A stretch of 5,556 nucleotides of DNA from Spirochaeta sp. (lineage in GTDB: Bacteria > Spirochaetota > Spirochaetia > DSM-2461), in the NCBI GenBank assembly GCA_030592625.1, contig JAUVIY010000187.1, positions 1-5,556 on the forward strand, given 5' to 3'. Positions 5,370 through 5,556 of this stretch are shown one piece after another; position 1 is the first letter of the stretch, and every line of letters begins with the position of its first letter. The notes under the pieces are model-generated. The model saw nothing but the letters and a program-made list of their open reading frames with translations, was not told where the DNA came from and ran no database searches. The translations under genes and the position numbers were made by a program.

Positions 5370-5380
5370 GTCTGATTCAA
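5352..5380 (-). promoter_or_regulatory. Candidate promoter of the exported protein-nrnA pair
   Basis: On the minus strand TTGAAT (5380-5375) and CATACT (5357-5352) are exactly 17 bases apart. Each matches four of six consensus positions. It would start transcription near 5345, just before the Shine-Dalgarno, in the 69-base gap after lon. No terminator with a T run is visible after lon: the only hairpin, CGGAA-GTTT-TTCCG at 5382-5395, has five pairs and no U tail. Read-through from lon is therefore also possible. Confidence 0.35.
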
Positions 5381-5397
5381 GCGGAAAAACTTCCGGC

Positions 5398-5556
5398 TCA
5401 CTTTTTTGGGGTTTTCGGGAAGGTTCCAACCGGGAAAAGATCGGCCAGAGCTTCACCCAGGCTGTCATGGAACAGAAAGTTCACCTCATCTTTAACTTCC
5501 GCAGGAAGCTCCTCAACGTCACGTCGGTTGTTTTCCGGCATCACAATGGTGCTGAA
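5398..5556 (-). CDS. lon: Lon-type ATP-dependent protease, C-terminal 52 residues (runs off the right edge)
   Basis: The frame is open from the right edge to TGA at 5398-5400. It reads FSTIVMPENNRRDVEELPAE, followed by a segment containing VKDEVNFLFHDSLGEALADL and a basic Pro-rich end, PKTPKK. This matches the end of the Lon proteolytic domain, where V-[IL]-[IM]-P-x-x-N-[RK]-[RK]-D-[LV]-E-E-[IL]-P is followed by an amphipathic helix facing the domain core (compare E. coli VLIPFENKRDLEEIP). Lon is a cytoplasmic AAA+ Ser-Lys protease that removes damaged and short-lived regulatory proteins. The catalytic Ser and Lys, the ATPase and the N-terminal domain lie outside the window, so Lon1 cannot be told from a LonB-like or second Lon paralogue. 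The C-terminal extension past the last helix is short, as usual. Confidence 0.85.
   Translation of the reverse strand, partial: FSTIVMPENNRRDVEELPAEVKDEVNFLFHDSLGEALADLFPVGTFPKTPKK

Noticed and set aside
5382..5395. Hairpin after the lon stop as an intrinsic terminator
   Set aside because: The stem has only five pairs and the following bases (CTTGAATC on the minus strand) contain no T run.

Overview
The window is a stretch of bacterial chromosome, about half G+C, in which every supported gene is read from the minus strand (right to left in these coordinates). A spirochaete of the Spirochaeta/Sediminispirochaeta/Treponema type is the best guess. The reasons are a lysine-rich, uncleaved membrane fusion protein with no alpha-helical hairpin (the feature reported for Borrelia BesA) and the Borrelia-like gene order outer-membrane channel, fusion protein, RND pump. 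This assignment is inference from family resemblance, not from a marker gene.

Right part, in reading order: the last 52 codons of a Lon-type ATP-dependent protease (5398-5556); a 69-base gap with a candidate promoter and a possible Shine-Dalgarno-masking repeat; a GTG-started gene for a small exported protein of unknown function (4915-5328); and, overlapping it by four bases and starting at TTG, a complete DHH/DHHA1 phosphoesterase of the NrnA type (3947-4918), which degrades nanoRNA and dephosphorylates pAp.

Middle (3668-3946): a non-coding stretch of 279 bases. Next to nrnA lie four exact copies of the heptamer CTCAACC. Opposite them is an 11-base inverted partner, a second heptamer series (GAATGGA) and a G-rich tract. 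Next to tetR lie a candidate promoter and two identical 11-base operator-like boxes 23 bases apart.

Left part: a tightly packed efflux operon of four genes. The regulator (2492-3667) is unusual: it contains two complete TetR-type helix-turn-helix units in one 391-residue chain. It overlaps the TolC-like channel gene by one base (TAATG). After a 51-base gap with a GC-rich hairpin comes the membrane fusion protein, whose stop codon directly abuts the start of an RND pump gene that runs off the left edge. The reading is a self-regulated tripartite efflux system: the double TetR would sit on its own promoter, probably on both boxes, and be released by an unknown compound.

The two points most worth following are the tandem TetR regulator with its paired operators and the heptamer/inverted-repeat element between nrnA and the efflux operon.
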